From: Clostridia bacterium | GTDB taxonomy: Bacteria > Bacillota > Clostridia > Christensenellales > CAG-314 | Direction: 5' to 3' | DNA: 64,000 nucleotides | NCBI GenBank assembly: GCA_028698585.1 | Contig: JAQVWG010000004.1 | Coordinates: 57,138-121,137, forward strand | Shown here: positions 32,500-41,743 of the stretch, piece after piece | Position numbering within the stretch: the stretch's first letter is position 1 | How the letters are laid out: every line of letters starts with the position of its first letter | Notes under the pieces: generated by a model | Told to the model about the DNA's origin: nothing | Databases searched by the model: none | Seen by the model: the letters and a program-made list of their open reading frames with translations, nothing else | Translations under genes and position numbers: made by a program

Positions 32500-32639
32500 A
32501 TTATTATAGTTTAGAGTAAGCGCTCAATGGTGCTCAATAGGGCAACAGTAGGTTTTTATTCAACGATAGATGTATCATTATGTGCATTAAGTAGCACAAA
32601 TAACTGCACTTAAATAGTGTAAAGGGGTTGAACAAGTTA

Positions 32640-33732
32640 ATGATTATTGCTGATGAGCTCAAAAGCCAGTTAAGACAGTTAATCAAGAAACTAGATAAGA
32701 TAGGTGAGTCTCTTTGACCTGCCAACTAAGCAGTCAAGACTTAATCAATTAAAACAAGAACAAGAGAATACAGACTTCTGGGACAATCAGGAGAGGGCAA
32801 CAGCACTGCTCAAAGAGAGTAAAGGTATAGAGAACATTATTGAGGAGTACACAACTCTTAAACACAGACTGATTGATATGGAAGAGTTGATTGCACTGTC
32901 TCTTGAGCAGGACATCTTGACGGAGGTAGCGCAAGAGACGGAGATACTAGATAAGCAGATCAATAGCCTACATATTGAGACGCTGTTGTCGGGCAAGTAC
33001 GATAACAACAATGCAATCATTACACTCCATTCGGGCGCCGGTGGCACAGAAGCGCAGGATTGGACGCAGATGTTATATCGAATGTATGCAATGTATTGCG
33101 AGCGCAGACACTATCGAACAACGCAACTTGACTTCCTCGACGGCGAGGAGGCTGGCATTAAGAGTGTGACGTTCTTGGTTGAGGGTGAATATGCGTACGG
33201 TTATCTCAAGGCAGAGAAAGGCGTACACAGACTTGTCAGGCTATCTCCATTCGACAGTAACAACAGAAGACACACATCATTTGCGTCGGTTGAAGTGATA
33301 CCGCAGATAGATAACTCTGTTGATTTAGTGATAGACGACAAAGAACTGCGTATTGACACATACCGTTCAGGCGGTGCAGGCGGACAACATGTTAATAAGA
33401 CGGACAGCGCTGTGAGAATAACCCATATCCCGTCAGGTATCGTCGTTGCGTGCCAGAATGAACGTAGCCAGATACAGAATCGCGAGAGGGCTATGCAGGT
33501 GCTAAAGGGCAAGTTGATTGAGTTGCAGGAACGTAAGAGAGAGCAGGAAATGGCTTCCATTAAGGGTGATGTGAAAAAAATTGAGTGGGGCAGTCAAATA
33601 CGCTCCTACGTATTTATGCCTTACACGCTAGTCAAGGATCATCGCACAGGATATGAGACTGCTAATGTCACGGCAGTAATGGATGGGGATATCCACGGCT
33701 TCATAGAGGATTATCTGTCTAAATCATCTTGA
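32640..33732 (+). CDS. prfB: Peptide chain release factor 2 (programmed +1 frameshift)
   Basis: RF2 ends translation at UGA and UAA. It is encoded in two frames. A 25-codon first part (ATG at 32640-32642, preceded by AAAGGGG) ends in CTT TGA C, with the in-frame stop at 32715-32717. Shifting +1 after CTT (32714) and resuming at GAC (32716) yields 363 residues, the normal RF2 length. The stop-reading tripeptide SPF is in RLSPFDSN, and GGQ in GGAGGQHVNKTDS. Low RF2 lets the ribosome slip and make more RF2: autoregulation. Coding parts: 32640-32714 and 32716-33732. Confidence 0.95.
32703..32718 (+). promoter_or_regulatory. prfB programmed +1 frameshift site
   Basis: The slip site is CTT TGA C at 32712-32718. 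An internal Shine-Dalgarno-like GGTGAG lies three bases before CTT, the spacing known to push ribosomes +1 in E. coli prfB. It also shows that UGA is a real stop codon in this organism. Confidence 0.92.
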
Positions 33733-33812
33733 TATAGATATGATATAAGACTTAATAGTCAGTAATGGCCAATGTGTGCATTGATAGTTAATGACTGAAT
33801 AGCAAGCAATAA

Positions 33813-33926
33813 ATGACTAACGATAAAGGTATATTGACACTAGGTATCGAGACTTCAGGCGTTGAAACAAGCGTATCTGTTGTGTATAACGGCAATTATG
33901 TGCTGTCTAACGTGGCAGTATTATAG
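33813..33926 (+). pseudogene. Truncated tsaD 5' copy 1
   Basis: A 37-codon frame that copies the TsaD start ([15 protein letters not shown]) but diverges at the conserved CDE: it reads GVE, and later Y replaces R. It runs into TAG at the duplication junction. It is the older of the two copies by divergence. It has no strong ribosome site, the same as the intact gene. Probably a by-product of tandem duplication, though short leader translation is possible. Confidence 0.85.
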
Positions 33927-33960
33927 ATAATTAATAAGTGACTTTACGGAAACAAAATAA

Positions 33961-34074
33961 ATGACTAACGATAAAGGTATATTAACACTAGGTATCGAGA
34001 CTTCATGCGATGAAACAAGCGTATCTGTTGTACGTAACGGCAATTATGTGCTGTCTAACGTGGCAGATTATTGA
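33961..34074 (+). pseudogene. Truncated tsaD 5' copy 2
   Basis: A 37-codon frame whose first 35 codons encode the same residues as intact TsaD, including [10 protein letters not shown], before ending in ADY and TGA at the junction. Starts of the three copies are 148 and 147 bp apart. The spacer repeats the leader of the real gene, including TGCGGAAACAAAATAA. Near-identity suggests a recent event. Confidence 0.88.
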
Positions 34075-34107
34075 TAATTAATAAATGACTTTGCGGAAAC
34101 AAAATAA

Positions 34108-35145
34108 ATGACTAACGATAAAGGTATATTGACACTAGGTATCGAGACTTCATGCGATGAAACAAGCGTATCTGTTGTACGTAACGGCAATTATGTGCTG
34201 TCTAACGTGGTAGCATCACAGATACCCATTCACCGTGTTTTTGGTGGAGTAGTGCCAGAGGTTGCCAGCAGGAATCACATAGACGTAATTGACGATGTTA
34301 CTCGCCAAGCCATAATCCAAGCAGGGATAACACTGGGTGATATTGATTTAATTGGCGTTACCTACGGTGCAGGGCTGGTAGGAGCGCTACTGGTTGGCGT
34401 GTCTTATGCCAAGAGCCTTGCGCAAGCGCTCAATGTACCACTTATGGCAGTTAATCATATTGAAGGACACCTGTGTGCCAACTATATCACGCACCACACA
34501 CTTGCACCGCCATTTATCAGTTTAATGACATCGGGTGGACACACCGCTATTAGTCTAGTCGAACACAAGAATACCTACACGACACTATGTTCGACAGTAG
34601 ATGACGCAGTGGGGGAAGCATTCGATAAGGTCGCTCGATTGCTCGGTTTACCATATCCCGGTGGCCCCGAGATTGATAAACTTGCACAGCAAGGGCAACC
34701 TAAGATAGTTTTTCCCTCTGTATTACTAAGAAACGGTAATTTTTCCTATAGTGGACTCAAAACTGCCGTTGCCAACTATATTAACAAGTGTAATATGACC
34801 AATACCCCCATTAATAGAGAGGATTTGTGCGCTTCATTTACCAAGAGCGCTATAGATGGATTGATTGACCGTGCAGTCAGTTGTGCAAACAAGTTTAGCA
34901 TTCGTTCCATTGTGCTGTCGGGTGGCGTGTCTGCTAACACATATATAAGACAGCGTGCTAGTCAACTTACCGAGCAAGGCTATAACATATATATGCCCCA
35001 ACTGTGCTATTGCACAGATAACGGCGCTATGATAGCGTCCTGTGCTTACTATATGTATATATATGGGCAACAACCGGCAGACCTGAGCCTCAATGCGTGC
35101 CCTACGCTTAAATTGCGTGGCGAGTATGTCAAGAAACATCAATAA
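34108..35145 (+). CDS. tsaD: tRNA N6-adenosine threonylcarbamoyltransferase TsaD
   Basis: Transfers threonylcarbamoyl to A37 of tRNAs that read ANN codons, together with TsaB and TsaE, neither of which is seen here. ASKHA fold motifs: [14 protein letters not shown] at the N-terminus, metal ligands His117 and His121 in NHIEGH, the YPGGPEIDKLA loop, SGGVSAN and TDNGAMIA near the C-terminus. 345 residues, normal. Two truncated tandem copies of its 5' end lie directly upstream. No good ribosome site is visible before the ATG; the leader repeated three times contains only GCGGAAAC. Confidence 0.96.
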   Translation: MTNDKGILTLGIETSCDETSVSVVRNGNYVLSNVVASQIPIHRVFGGVVPEVASRNHIDVIDDVTRQAIIQAGITLGDIDLIGVTYGAGLVGALLVGVSYAKSLAQALNVPLMAVNHIEGHLCANYITHHTLAPPFISLMTSGGHTAISLVEHKNTYTTLCSTVDDAVGEAFDKVARLLGLPYPGGPEIDKLAQQGQPKIVFPSVLLRNGNFSYSGLKTAVANYINKCNMTNTPINREDLCASFTKSAIDGLIDRAVSCANKFSIRSIVLSGGVSANTYIRQRASQLTEQGYNIYMPQLCYCTDNGAMIASCAYYMYIYGQQPADLSLNACPTLKLRGEYVKKHQ

Positions 35146-35294
35146 CAAACAGGTGGAATAATTAAGATATGGGAAGGACAATAGAATAATTAACACTGTT
35201 CGAGCCATTCTTAACAACACCGACATTTTTTCGACCCCCTGCTAATAAAGAATATTTACTAAATATTTAGGAGTTACGGAATTAATCATCAATT

Positions 35295-37655
35295 ATGGAC
35301 AAAATTACCACCACACCTATCAACCCAGACATTAACTATGGCCTTAATAGTCAGCAGGTTGCAGACAGAGTAGCTAATAAACAAGTCAATATAACCAAAC
35401 ACACCGTTGGCAAGTCGGTTAGTAGTATTATAGTAGATAACCTACTTACCAGTTTTAACTTAATTGGACTCATAGTATTCATTCTTATGATTGTTGCCAA
35501 CAGTTATGCCAACACATTCTTCTATGTGGTTATACTGGCTAACACACTGGTTGGCATAGTTCAGGAACTGCGCGCGAAGACTGTTGCAGGTAAACTCAAA
35601 CTGGTAACACAGCCCACCACTGATGTTATAAGAGAGGGTGTAACCGTCAATATACCAACCACCCAAGTAGTTATAGATGACCTTATATTTCTTAAATCAG
35701 GCAAACAGATACCTGCGGACAGTGTGGTTGTGAGTGGTAGCATAGATATAAATGAAAGTATGCTGACTGGAGAGAGTCTGCCCGTTACCAAGAACGTTGG
35801 CGATAAACTGCTCTCTGGCAGTTTCGTGGTGTCCGGCAGTTGTAGAGCAGTTGTTAAGTGTGTGGGCGCAGATAACTACATAGAACAATTAACCGCACAA
35901 GCCAAGAAGTTCAAGAAGCCCAAGAGCCAGTTGATGACATCAATTAGAAAACTCACTCGAATAATCAGCATCTGCGTATTTCCACTAGGTGTAGCCACGT
36001 TCTGCGTGGGATTCTTCGCGCACAGCCTGCCTTGGCAAGAGGCGTTAGAAAAAGCGTGTGGTTCAGTCATAGGTATGATTCCTGCAGGAATGGCTCTGCT
36101 TACTTCGGTAACGCTAGCAGTCAGTATTATCAAAATGGCACGAAAGAGGGCATTAGTACAAGACTTATATAGTATTGAGATGCTGGCAAGAGTTAATTGT
36201 CTGTGTCTTGACAAGACTGGCACGATTACCGACGGCACTATGAATGTACAGGAGATAATACCGCTAGGTCAACAGAGTATCAACATCAATAGGGTAGTTG
36301 TGTCTATGTTGACAGCCACTAACGAAGACAACGAGACGGCACGAGCACTCATTAGACATTTTGGCAAACAGGAGTGTGTGCCTAGTGTGCGTACAATTCC
36401 GTTCAACTCTGATACTAAATATTCTGCAGTAACACTTACAGATAGTAAGACATACGTTCTTGGCGCACCTGAGTGCGTGTGCCCAAGCAGTACGCAGGAA
36501 ATAAAGGATTTGATTAAAAAGAACACCTCTAAGGGATTGCGTTGCCTAATGCTAGCCACATGCGATAATATAGATGAACTGCGCAATATACAGCCTTGTG
36601 CATTAATGATATTAACCGACAATATAAGAGAAGACGCACCCACTATAATTAAGTGGTTTAGGGATAATGATGTAGCAGTCAAGATAATATCCGGCGATAA
36701 TGCACAGACTGTATCTGTTATTGCAGGTAGAGTGGGCGTGGCTAACGCAGATAAATACATATCTCTAGAGTCGCTGAGTGATGAAGAGGTAGTTCAAGTA
36801 GCAGGTAAATATACTGTATTCGGTCGAGTCAAGCCCAGCCAAAAAGCGCTTCTTGTTAATGCACTTAAGAATCTCGGCCACACTGTTGCCATGACTGGAG
36901 ACGGAATCAACGACATACTGGCTATGAAACAATGTGATTGTGCTATAGCAGTAGCGTCCGGCAGTGACGCCACAAGAAGTGTTGCACACATAGTACTGAT
37001 GGACAATAAGTTCGCTTCCATGCCCAGTATTGTTAGCGAGGGCAGACAAGTGGTCAATAATATACAGAACAGTTCCGCATTATTCTTGATGAAGACCACA
37101 ATGACCGTGCTTGTTACAATATTCACAATTTGCACTCTATCACTGTATCCGTTCGAAGCAATGCACTTATATGGTATAGAGATATGCGTTATAGGTATAC
37201 CGGCATTCTTCTTGGCTCTGCGCAAGAATACTGATTTAATCAAGGGTAAGTTCTTGTCTAATGTATTTGTTTCCACCTTGCCAAAAGGTATTGCATTAGC
37301 GTTATCCGTTATAGCAGTTTATCTATTAGCGCCTGTTTATGGCTGGGATTCTAACGCCATAACAACATGTGCAATGCTATGTATGACTTATGCAGGACTG
37401 GTAGGGTTACTCACGCTATGTTATCCATTTAATGTAATCAACACTAGCGTAATTGTGGGCGCGACGCTAGCTACCACTGGGCTGTTTTTTATACTGGGCA
37501 GATTCGTGATTACGAGTGGATACATTGACGGACTGGACTGGACAATGGTGCTATATATACTGTGCAGTATTGCAGTAAGTACACTTATTATCATATTCGG
37601 ACGCAAACTGGCAATATTAGTAGAGAGTAAGATTAAAGATAAACAACGGAGGTAA
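35295..37655 (+). CDS. P-type cation-transporting ATPase
   Basis: A 786-residue P-type ATPase. The phosphorylation site is DKTGT with Asp306, the actuator loop is MLTGES, and the hinge is GDGIND. Ten or so membrane segments are arranged as in P2/P3-like pumps. The ion-binding helix M4 reads MIPAGMALLTS instead of the PEGLP of Ca2+ and Mg2+ pumps; this resembles the CtpE-like group, one member of which takes up calcium in mycobacteria. There is no N-terminal heavy-metal domain and no CPx motif, so copper or zinc export is unlikely. It lies only a few bases before the M32 peptidase gene. Substrate not certain. Confidence 0.88.
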   Translation: MDKITTTPINPDINYGLNSQQVADRVANKQVNITKHTVGKSVSSIIVDNLLTSFNLIGLIVFILMIVANSYANTFFYVVILANTLVGIVQELRAKTVAGKLKLVTQPTTDVIREGVTVNIPTTQVVIDDLIFLKSGKQIPADSVVVSGSIDINESMLTGESLPVTKNVGDKLLSGSFVVSGSCRAVVKCVGADNYIEQLTAQAKKFKKPKSQLMTSIRKLTRIISICVFPLGVATFCVGFFAHSLPWQEALEKACGSVIGMIPAGMALLTSVTLAVSIIKMARKRALVQDLYSIEMLARVNCLCLDKTGTITDGTMNVQEIIPLGQQSININRVVVSMLTATNEDNETARALIRHFGKQECVPSVRTIPFNSDTKYSAVTLTDSKTYVLGAPECVCPSSTQEIKDLIKKNTSKGLRCLMLATCDNIDELRNIQPCALMILTDNIREDAPTIIKWFRDNDVAVKIISGDNAQTVSVIAGRVGVANADKYISLESLSDEEVVQVAGKYTVFGRVKPSQKALLVNALKNLGHTVAMTGDGINDILAMKQCDCAIAVASGSDATRSVAHIVLMDNKFASMPSIVSEGRQVVNNIQNSSALFLMKTTMTVLVTIFTICTLSLYPFEAMHLYGIEICVIGIPAFFLALRKNTDLIKGKFLSNVFVSTLPKGIALALSVIAVYLLAPVYGWDSNAITTCAMLCMTYAGLVGLLTLCYPFNVINTSVIVGATLATTGLFFILGRFVITSGYIDGLDWTMVLYILCSIAVSTLIIIFGRKLAILVESKIKDKQRR

Positions 37656-37659
37656 TACG

Positions 37660-39168
37660 ATGGAACAACATTTAAAAATCTATAACCAGACCAACGAGAA
37701 ACTGAGAGCGATTAGCGCTGCACTAGTTATGCTTGATTGGGACTCACAGACAGAAGCGCCTAAAGGTTGTCTAGATAGACGTGCTACTTACATAGGCAGT
37801 TTGGCAGAAATGACGTACAAATTGCAATCGGATGAGCAGTACCTCGAAGCTGTTAATTGGCTTAACGACCACATAAGTGAGCTGGATGCAGTTATGGCGA
37901 GGGAAATCCGACTAGTAGTTAAGGGAATCGAGATAATACGCAAAATACCGATAGAGGACTACGTGGGGTATCAAACATTACTCGCGCAGTGTGTAAAATA
38001 TTATTTCGAGGCTAAGGCAGAGAGTGATTTTAACAAGTTTGCGCCCTATCTCGATAAAATTGTTGCTGTTAACAAAAAGTTTATCAAGTTGTTGGACAGC
38101 GACACTATGCACGGATATGATATACTGCTAGATATGTACGAGGAAGGATTCACCGAAAAAGATTATGACAAGTTCTTCGACTGCCTTAAGGAAAAACTCG
38201 TACCATTTGTCAAAAAGGTGACTTCAACCAAATTAAAGTTTAACAAGTCATTCCTCAGTAAGACGTATGATGTCAATAAACAGCAAGAGTTCTGTAAATA
38301 TCTGCAAGGGGTTATGTGTTTTAATACCGACAGGGGAGTAATGAAAGAGAGCGAACATCCTTTTACTACCAGTGTAGATATGACTGACGTGCGATTCACC
38401 GTACACTACTATACAGACAATGTATTGTCTGCAATTTTCTCTGCCATACACGAGATGGGGCACTCGATATATGAACAACATATAGACCCGTCGCTTATTG
38501 ATACTTCGCTTGCACATGGCGTAAGCCTTGGTATGCACGAGTCGCAGAGTCGTTTATATGAGAATATTATAGGTAGGTCATATGAGTTCTGGCAGGCGCA
38601 CTACAATAAGCTTCAAGAGATATTCCCTCGCCAGCTTGGCAAAGTCAGTCTTGATGACTTCTATAAGGGCGTCAATCTAGTTCAGAGGAGCTACATACGC
38701 ACAGAAGCAGATGAATTGACTTATGCTCTGCACATAATGGTAAGATATGATATAGAGAAGATGTTCATCAAGAAGAATCTTCCTATTGAGAATTATCCAG
38801 ACACTTGGAATAAGTTATATAAAAAGTATCTAGGGCTGACAGTCAAGAATGATAAAGAGGGCATACTTCAAGACGTACACTGGTCAATGGGTAGTATCGG
38901 ATATTTCCCCACATATGCACTGGGCTCTGCCATATCTGCTCAATTGTATCATAAGATGAGGAGCGAAATAGATGTAGACGGCATTGTTGCATCTAATAAT
39001 TTGCAGGGAATTAATGACTGGCTTAAAGAAAAGGTACATAAGTACGGCAAGTCCAAGACTCCCAAGGAGATACTATATCTTGCTACGGGCGAAGACTTCA
39101 ATCCCGACTATTACGTCAACTACTTGATTGAGAAATACTCCAAGATATACAACATAGATAATAAATAG
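37660..39168 (+). CDS. M32 family metallocarboxypeptidase (Taq-type)
   Basis: Cytosolic zinc carboxypeptidase of 502 residues that trims C-terminal residues from peptides. The HExxH zinc motif is HEMGH at residues 264-268. The downstream HESQSRLYENIIGRS supplies the third ligand region, and the N-terminal WDSQTEAPKG segment is typical of the family. AGGAGG lies between it and the ATPase stop, so it is probably co-transcribed with the P-type ATPase. A strong terminator follows. Confidence 0.95.
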   Translation: MEQHLKIYNQTNEKLRAISAALVMLDWDSQTEAPKGCLDRRATYIGSLAEMTYKLQSDEQYLEAVNWLNDHISELDAVMAREIRLVVKGIEIIRKIPIEDYVGYQTLLAQCVKYYFEAKAESDFNKFAPYLDKIVAVNKKFIKLLDSDTMHGYDILLDMYEEGFTEKDYDKFFDCLKEKLVPFVKKVTSTKLKFNKSFLSKTYDVNKQQEFCKYLQGVMCFNTDRGVMKESEHPFTTSVDMTDVRFTVHYYTDNVLSAIFSAIHEMGHSIYEQHIDPSLIDTSLAHGVSLGMHESQSRLYENIIGRSYEFWQAHYNKLQEIFPRQLGKVSLDDFYKGVNLVQRSYIRTEADELTYALHIMVRYDIEKMFIKKNLPIENYPDTWNKLYKKYLGLTVKNDKEGILQDVHWSMGSIGYFPTYALGSAISAQLYHKMRSEIDVDGIVASNNLQGINDWLKEKVHKYGKSKTPKEILYLATGEDFNPDYYVNYLIEKYSKIYNIDNK

Positions 39169-39227
39169 ATTTAGTTGATTGAATTATAACCTTATAGGTC
39201 ATACTGTAGGACATATTGTAAATGAAG

Positions 39228-39255
39228 AACCCCACGATTATCGTGGGGTTTAGTT
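39228..39255 (+). terminator. Terminator after the M32 peptidase
   Basis: A perfect 10-bp stem AACCCCACGA / TCGTGGGGTT with a 3-base loop, followed by TAGTTTATT. Confidence 0.85.
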
Positions 39256-39368
39256 TATTGCGTGGACTCTATGATAATTATCTGCATAATTATACTAAAC
39301 CATAGCTGATTATGCGCCAGCACTGGTAAAGGCTGTAATTGTATTGACTAACTGCATGCAATAGGTTG

Positions 39369-39641
39369 CTACTGCTTAGGTACGTCTGCCGAGTTGTTAT
39401 ATGCATCTAGTAGTGCATTGCTGATAGCGACACGAAACTCAGTATTAAGTGGGTGTGCTATATCTCGGTATTTACCATCCTTTTCTCTACGGCTGGGCAT
39501 AGCTACAAGCATGTTGTCTTTGCCTTCGACTATTCTTATGTCATGTATGACGAAACAATCATCCAGCGTTATGGAAGCCACGGCCTTGAGTTTGCTGTCA
39601 GATAAGTCAATTCTCCTAATTCTAATCTCAGTAATCTTCAT
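39369..39641 (-). CDS. spoVG: SpoVG family RNA/DNA-binding regulator
   Basis: SpoVG is a small nucleic-acid-binding regulator; in Bacillus it affects sporulation septation, and in other Bacillota virulence and wall genes. The sequence MKITEIRIRRID and the motif MPSRREKDGKYRDIAHPLN are diagnostic. I use the ATG at 39641 because the family starts MKIT; the in-frame TTG at 39653 adds four residues. 90 residues. It is divergent from murC with a well-formed promoter 32 bp upstream. Presence of SpoVG alone does not show that this organism sporulates. Confidence 0.94.
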   Translation of the reverse strand: MKITEIRIRRIDLSDSKLKAVASITLDDCFVIHDIRIVEGKDNMLVAMPSRREKDGKYRDIAHPLNTEFRVAISNALLDAYNNSADVPKQ

Positions 39642-39672
39642 GTCCGTATCCAATATAGAGTCTTATAAGTTG

Positions 39673-39700
39673 ATTATATCAAAAAAATGTCAAAAATCAA
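39673..39700 (-). promoter_or_regulatory. spoVG promoter
   Basis: On the minus strand, TTGATT (39695-39700), 16 bases, then TATAAT (39673-39678) preceded by TGA, an extended -10. Confidence 0.6.
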
Positions 39701-39762
39701 TGCTTTTTGTAAAATAATTGATTTTGTGTTCAAATATAGATTATGGATACATAAACTCTAGT

Positions 39763-41103
39763 ATGACAATAATGCACTTCATTGGTATAGGTGGAATAGG
39801 CATGTCCTCATTAGCGCAGCATTTTTTGCGCAGAGGCTACACCATTAAAGGTAGTGACTGCACGCGCAATCAACAGGTTGACATGTTAATCAATATGGGT
39901 GCGCAGATATCTATTGGTCATAACGGCAACAAAGTTGACGGTGCAGATATGTGTATATATTCACTTGCTGTAGGCAAGGACAACGTTGAAGTAACAAGAG
40001 CACATCAATTAGGGATACCTACTTTTTCTAGAGAACAATTACTGGCGAGTGTATTTAATGGTTGCGATAATTGTATAGCCGTAGCAGGTACTCACGGAAA
40101 AACCTCTACCTGTGGACTGTTGTCTAGCGCGCTTGAGGGGTGTGGGAAAAATCCGACTGCTTTTATTGGTGGGCTACTTAATGATAAGGGGAACTATATC
40201 GATGGAGGTTATGAGTATTGCGTGGTCGAAGCTTGTGAGTACAAGAGAGCGTTCCTCACCCTTGCGCCCACAGTGGGTATCATTCTTAATATCGATTTGG
40301 AGCACTTGGATTATTACAGAGAAATGCAGGATATAGAGAGTGCATTTAGACAATTTGCGTTTAACATAGTCCGAGGTGGCTGTCTAATAATTAATGGCGA
40401 CTGTATTAAGAAAACTATATTTGATTGCGACGCGCAGATTGTCAGTTTCGGCATCGATAGGCATTGTGATTATACTGCGAGGAACATAACAGAACTGAAC
40501 GGTAGATACTGTTTTGACTGTTACTGTGGTGAACAGTACCTGTGCCGTGTCAAGCCCTTACTGATAGGCGAACACAACATATATAACGCTCTTGCTACTG
40601 TGGTATGTTGCCATAGGCTGGGATTAGATATGAATACCACTGCCAACGGAATAGGTAGTTTTACTGGTACACTACGGCGCTGGTCGGTGCTTGAAAACAG
40701 ATATACCAATATTGTTGAGGACTATGCACATCACCCAAGCGAACTAAGGGCTATAGTCAAGACTGCCAAACTTCAAGGATACGCCCGAACCGTTTTGTTC
40801 TTCCAGCCACATACGTATTCTCGATTGCAAAAACTGTTTTATGATTTCGTATCGTGTTTTATTGGTGTCGATAAGCTGTACTTATTGCCCATATACCCTG
40901 CTCGCGAGCGCAAAATTGAGGGTATCACATCCCAAGCACTGGCTAACGCCATAGAGTCAGCAGGCGTTGTAGATGTAGAATACGTCGACAGTTTCAGTAA
41001 TGCAGTTACAATAATCAAGCAATATACGCAAGATGACCTAGTATTACTCGTGGGCGCGGGCGACATAGATAACCTCGGTAGACTATTGACTCAGGAGAAT
41101 TGA
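39763..41103 (+). CDS. murC: UDP-N-acetylmuramate--L-alanine ligase
   Basis: Adds the first L-alanine of the peptidoglycan stem peptide to UDP-MurNAc, using ATP. The N-terminal nucleotide-binding domain starts with HFIGIGGIGMSSLA, the ATPase P-loop is GTHGKTST, and the C-terminal ligase domain has EDYAHHPSE. The ATG at 39763 fits the family start; a longer frame to a TTG at 39718 exists, and neither has a good ribosome site. 446 residues, normal. It stands apart from any dcw cluster and diverges from spoVG. Confidence 0.95.
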   Translation: MTIMHFIGIGGIGMSSLAQHFLRRGYTIKGSDCTRNQQVDMLINMGAQISIGHNGNKVDGADMCIYSLAVGKDNVEVTRAHQLGIPTFSREQLLASVFNGCDNCIAVAGTHGKTSTCGLLSSALEGCGKNPTAFIGGLLNDKGNYIDGGYEYCVVEACEYKRAFLTLAPTVGIILNIDLEHLDYYREMQDIESAFRQFAFNIVRGGCLIINGDCIKKTIFDCDAQIVSFGIDRHCDYTARNITELNGRYCFDCYCGEQYLCRVKPLLIGEHNIYNALATVVCCHRLGLDMNTTANGIGSFTGTLRRWSVLENRYTNIVEDYAHHPSELRAIVKTAKLQGYARTVLFFQPHTYSRLQKLFYDFVSCFIGVDKLYLLPIYPARERKIEGITSQALANAIESAGVVDVEYVDSFSNAVTIIKQYTQDDLVLLVGAGDIDNLGRLLTQEN

Positions 41104-41743
41104 CTTATCTGTCAAGAATTATTATTGTGTTTGTTCCCAAGTCGCATAAGCACACTTATGTGTTAGTCTAATTTAATATGTTCGTGCAGATGTCGAGTAT
41201 GCTACATTAATTAACTTATTCCTATAATTAAGTTACGTTTGCCAACTAAATATCGTTCGTGTATCTTATGTAATAATAGCAAATAATCTTTATCAGTTGG
41301 ATGAAGTATGTTATAATAATACTGTGACTAATGTTGTCGGATATACCGATAAGGACATTATAGTGCAACTTATATGAATAATAACCAACTTAAGCCCTAG
41401 TATAAGTATGTCACATCCAGCCTAGCCGAGCACCCATAACATAATTATGTGTTTGATAGCCTAGCTCATCAGGTTGCAGTTGATACACTTGAACACATAC
41501 TGTTAGGTAGGGTATTGCTACCGTTATATGACAAATGAGGGGCTCAAACTGCGTAGTACAACTAGACTAGTTAGTTTTTGCATGCACAAGCGTTAGCGCA
41601 GTATGCACAGTTTGGTGGTTTTTTCCGAATGAGTATAATGTATTGATACATTCATTCTGGCTTATTACATTAGATTGACACTATAATATTATCAACAGTT
41701 ACATTAGACAGAAGGCATAATATCTAACAGAAGGTGAATTAAT
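41104..41743. other. Intergenic region with structured leader before psuG
   Basis: 640 bp without a gene. A nested stem-loop ending in a T-run lies at 41545-41624. I recognise no known riboswitch motif. Confidence 0.55.
41545..41624 (+). terminator. Nested hairpin with T-run upstream of psuG
   Basis: CAAACTG (41545-41551) pairs with CAGTTTG (41608-41614), and an inner TGCAT / ATGCA pair frames AGCGTTAGCGC. Six Ts follow at 41619-41624. It could terminate transcription from upstream or act as an attenuator for psuG. Confidence 0.45.

Larger units (their letters stand above)
33733..34107. other. Region with duplicated tsaD leader and 5' ends
   Basis: Between prfB and tsaD lie two truncated tandem copies of the first ~110 bp of tsaD plus its ~34-bp leader; see the two pseudogene entries. 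The first 80 bp (33733-33812) are AT-rich with no gene. Confidence 0.85.

Noticed and set aside
32704..33732. prfB starting at the GTG at 32704
   Set aside because: The product would lack the conserved N-terminus; the +1 frameshift gives full-length RF2.
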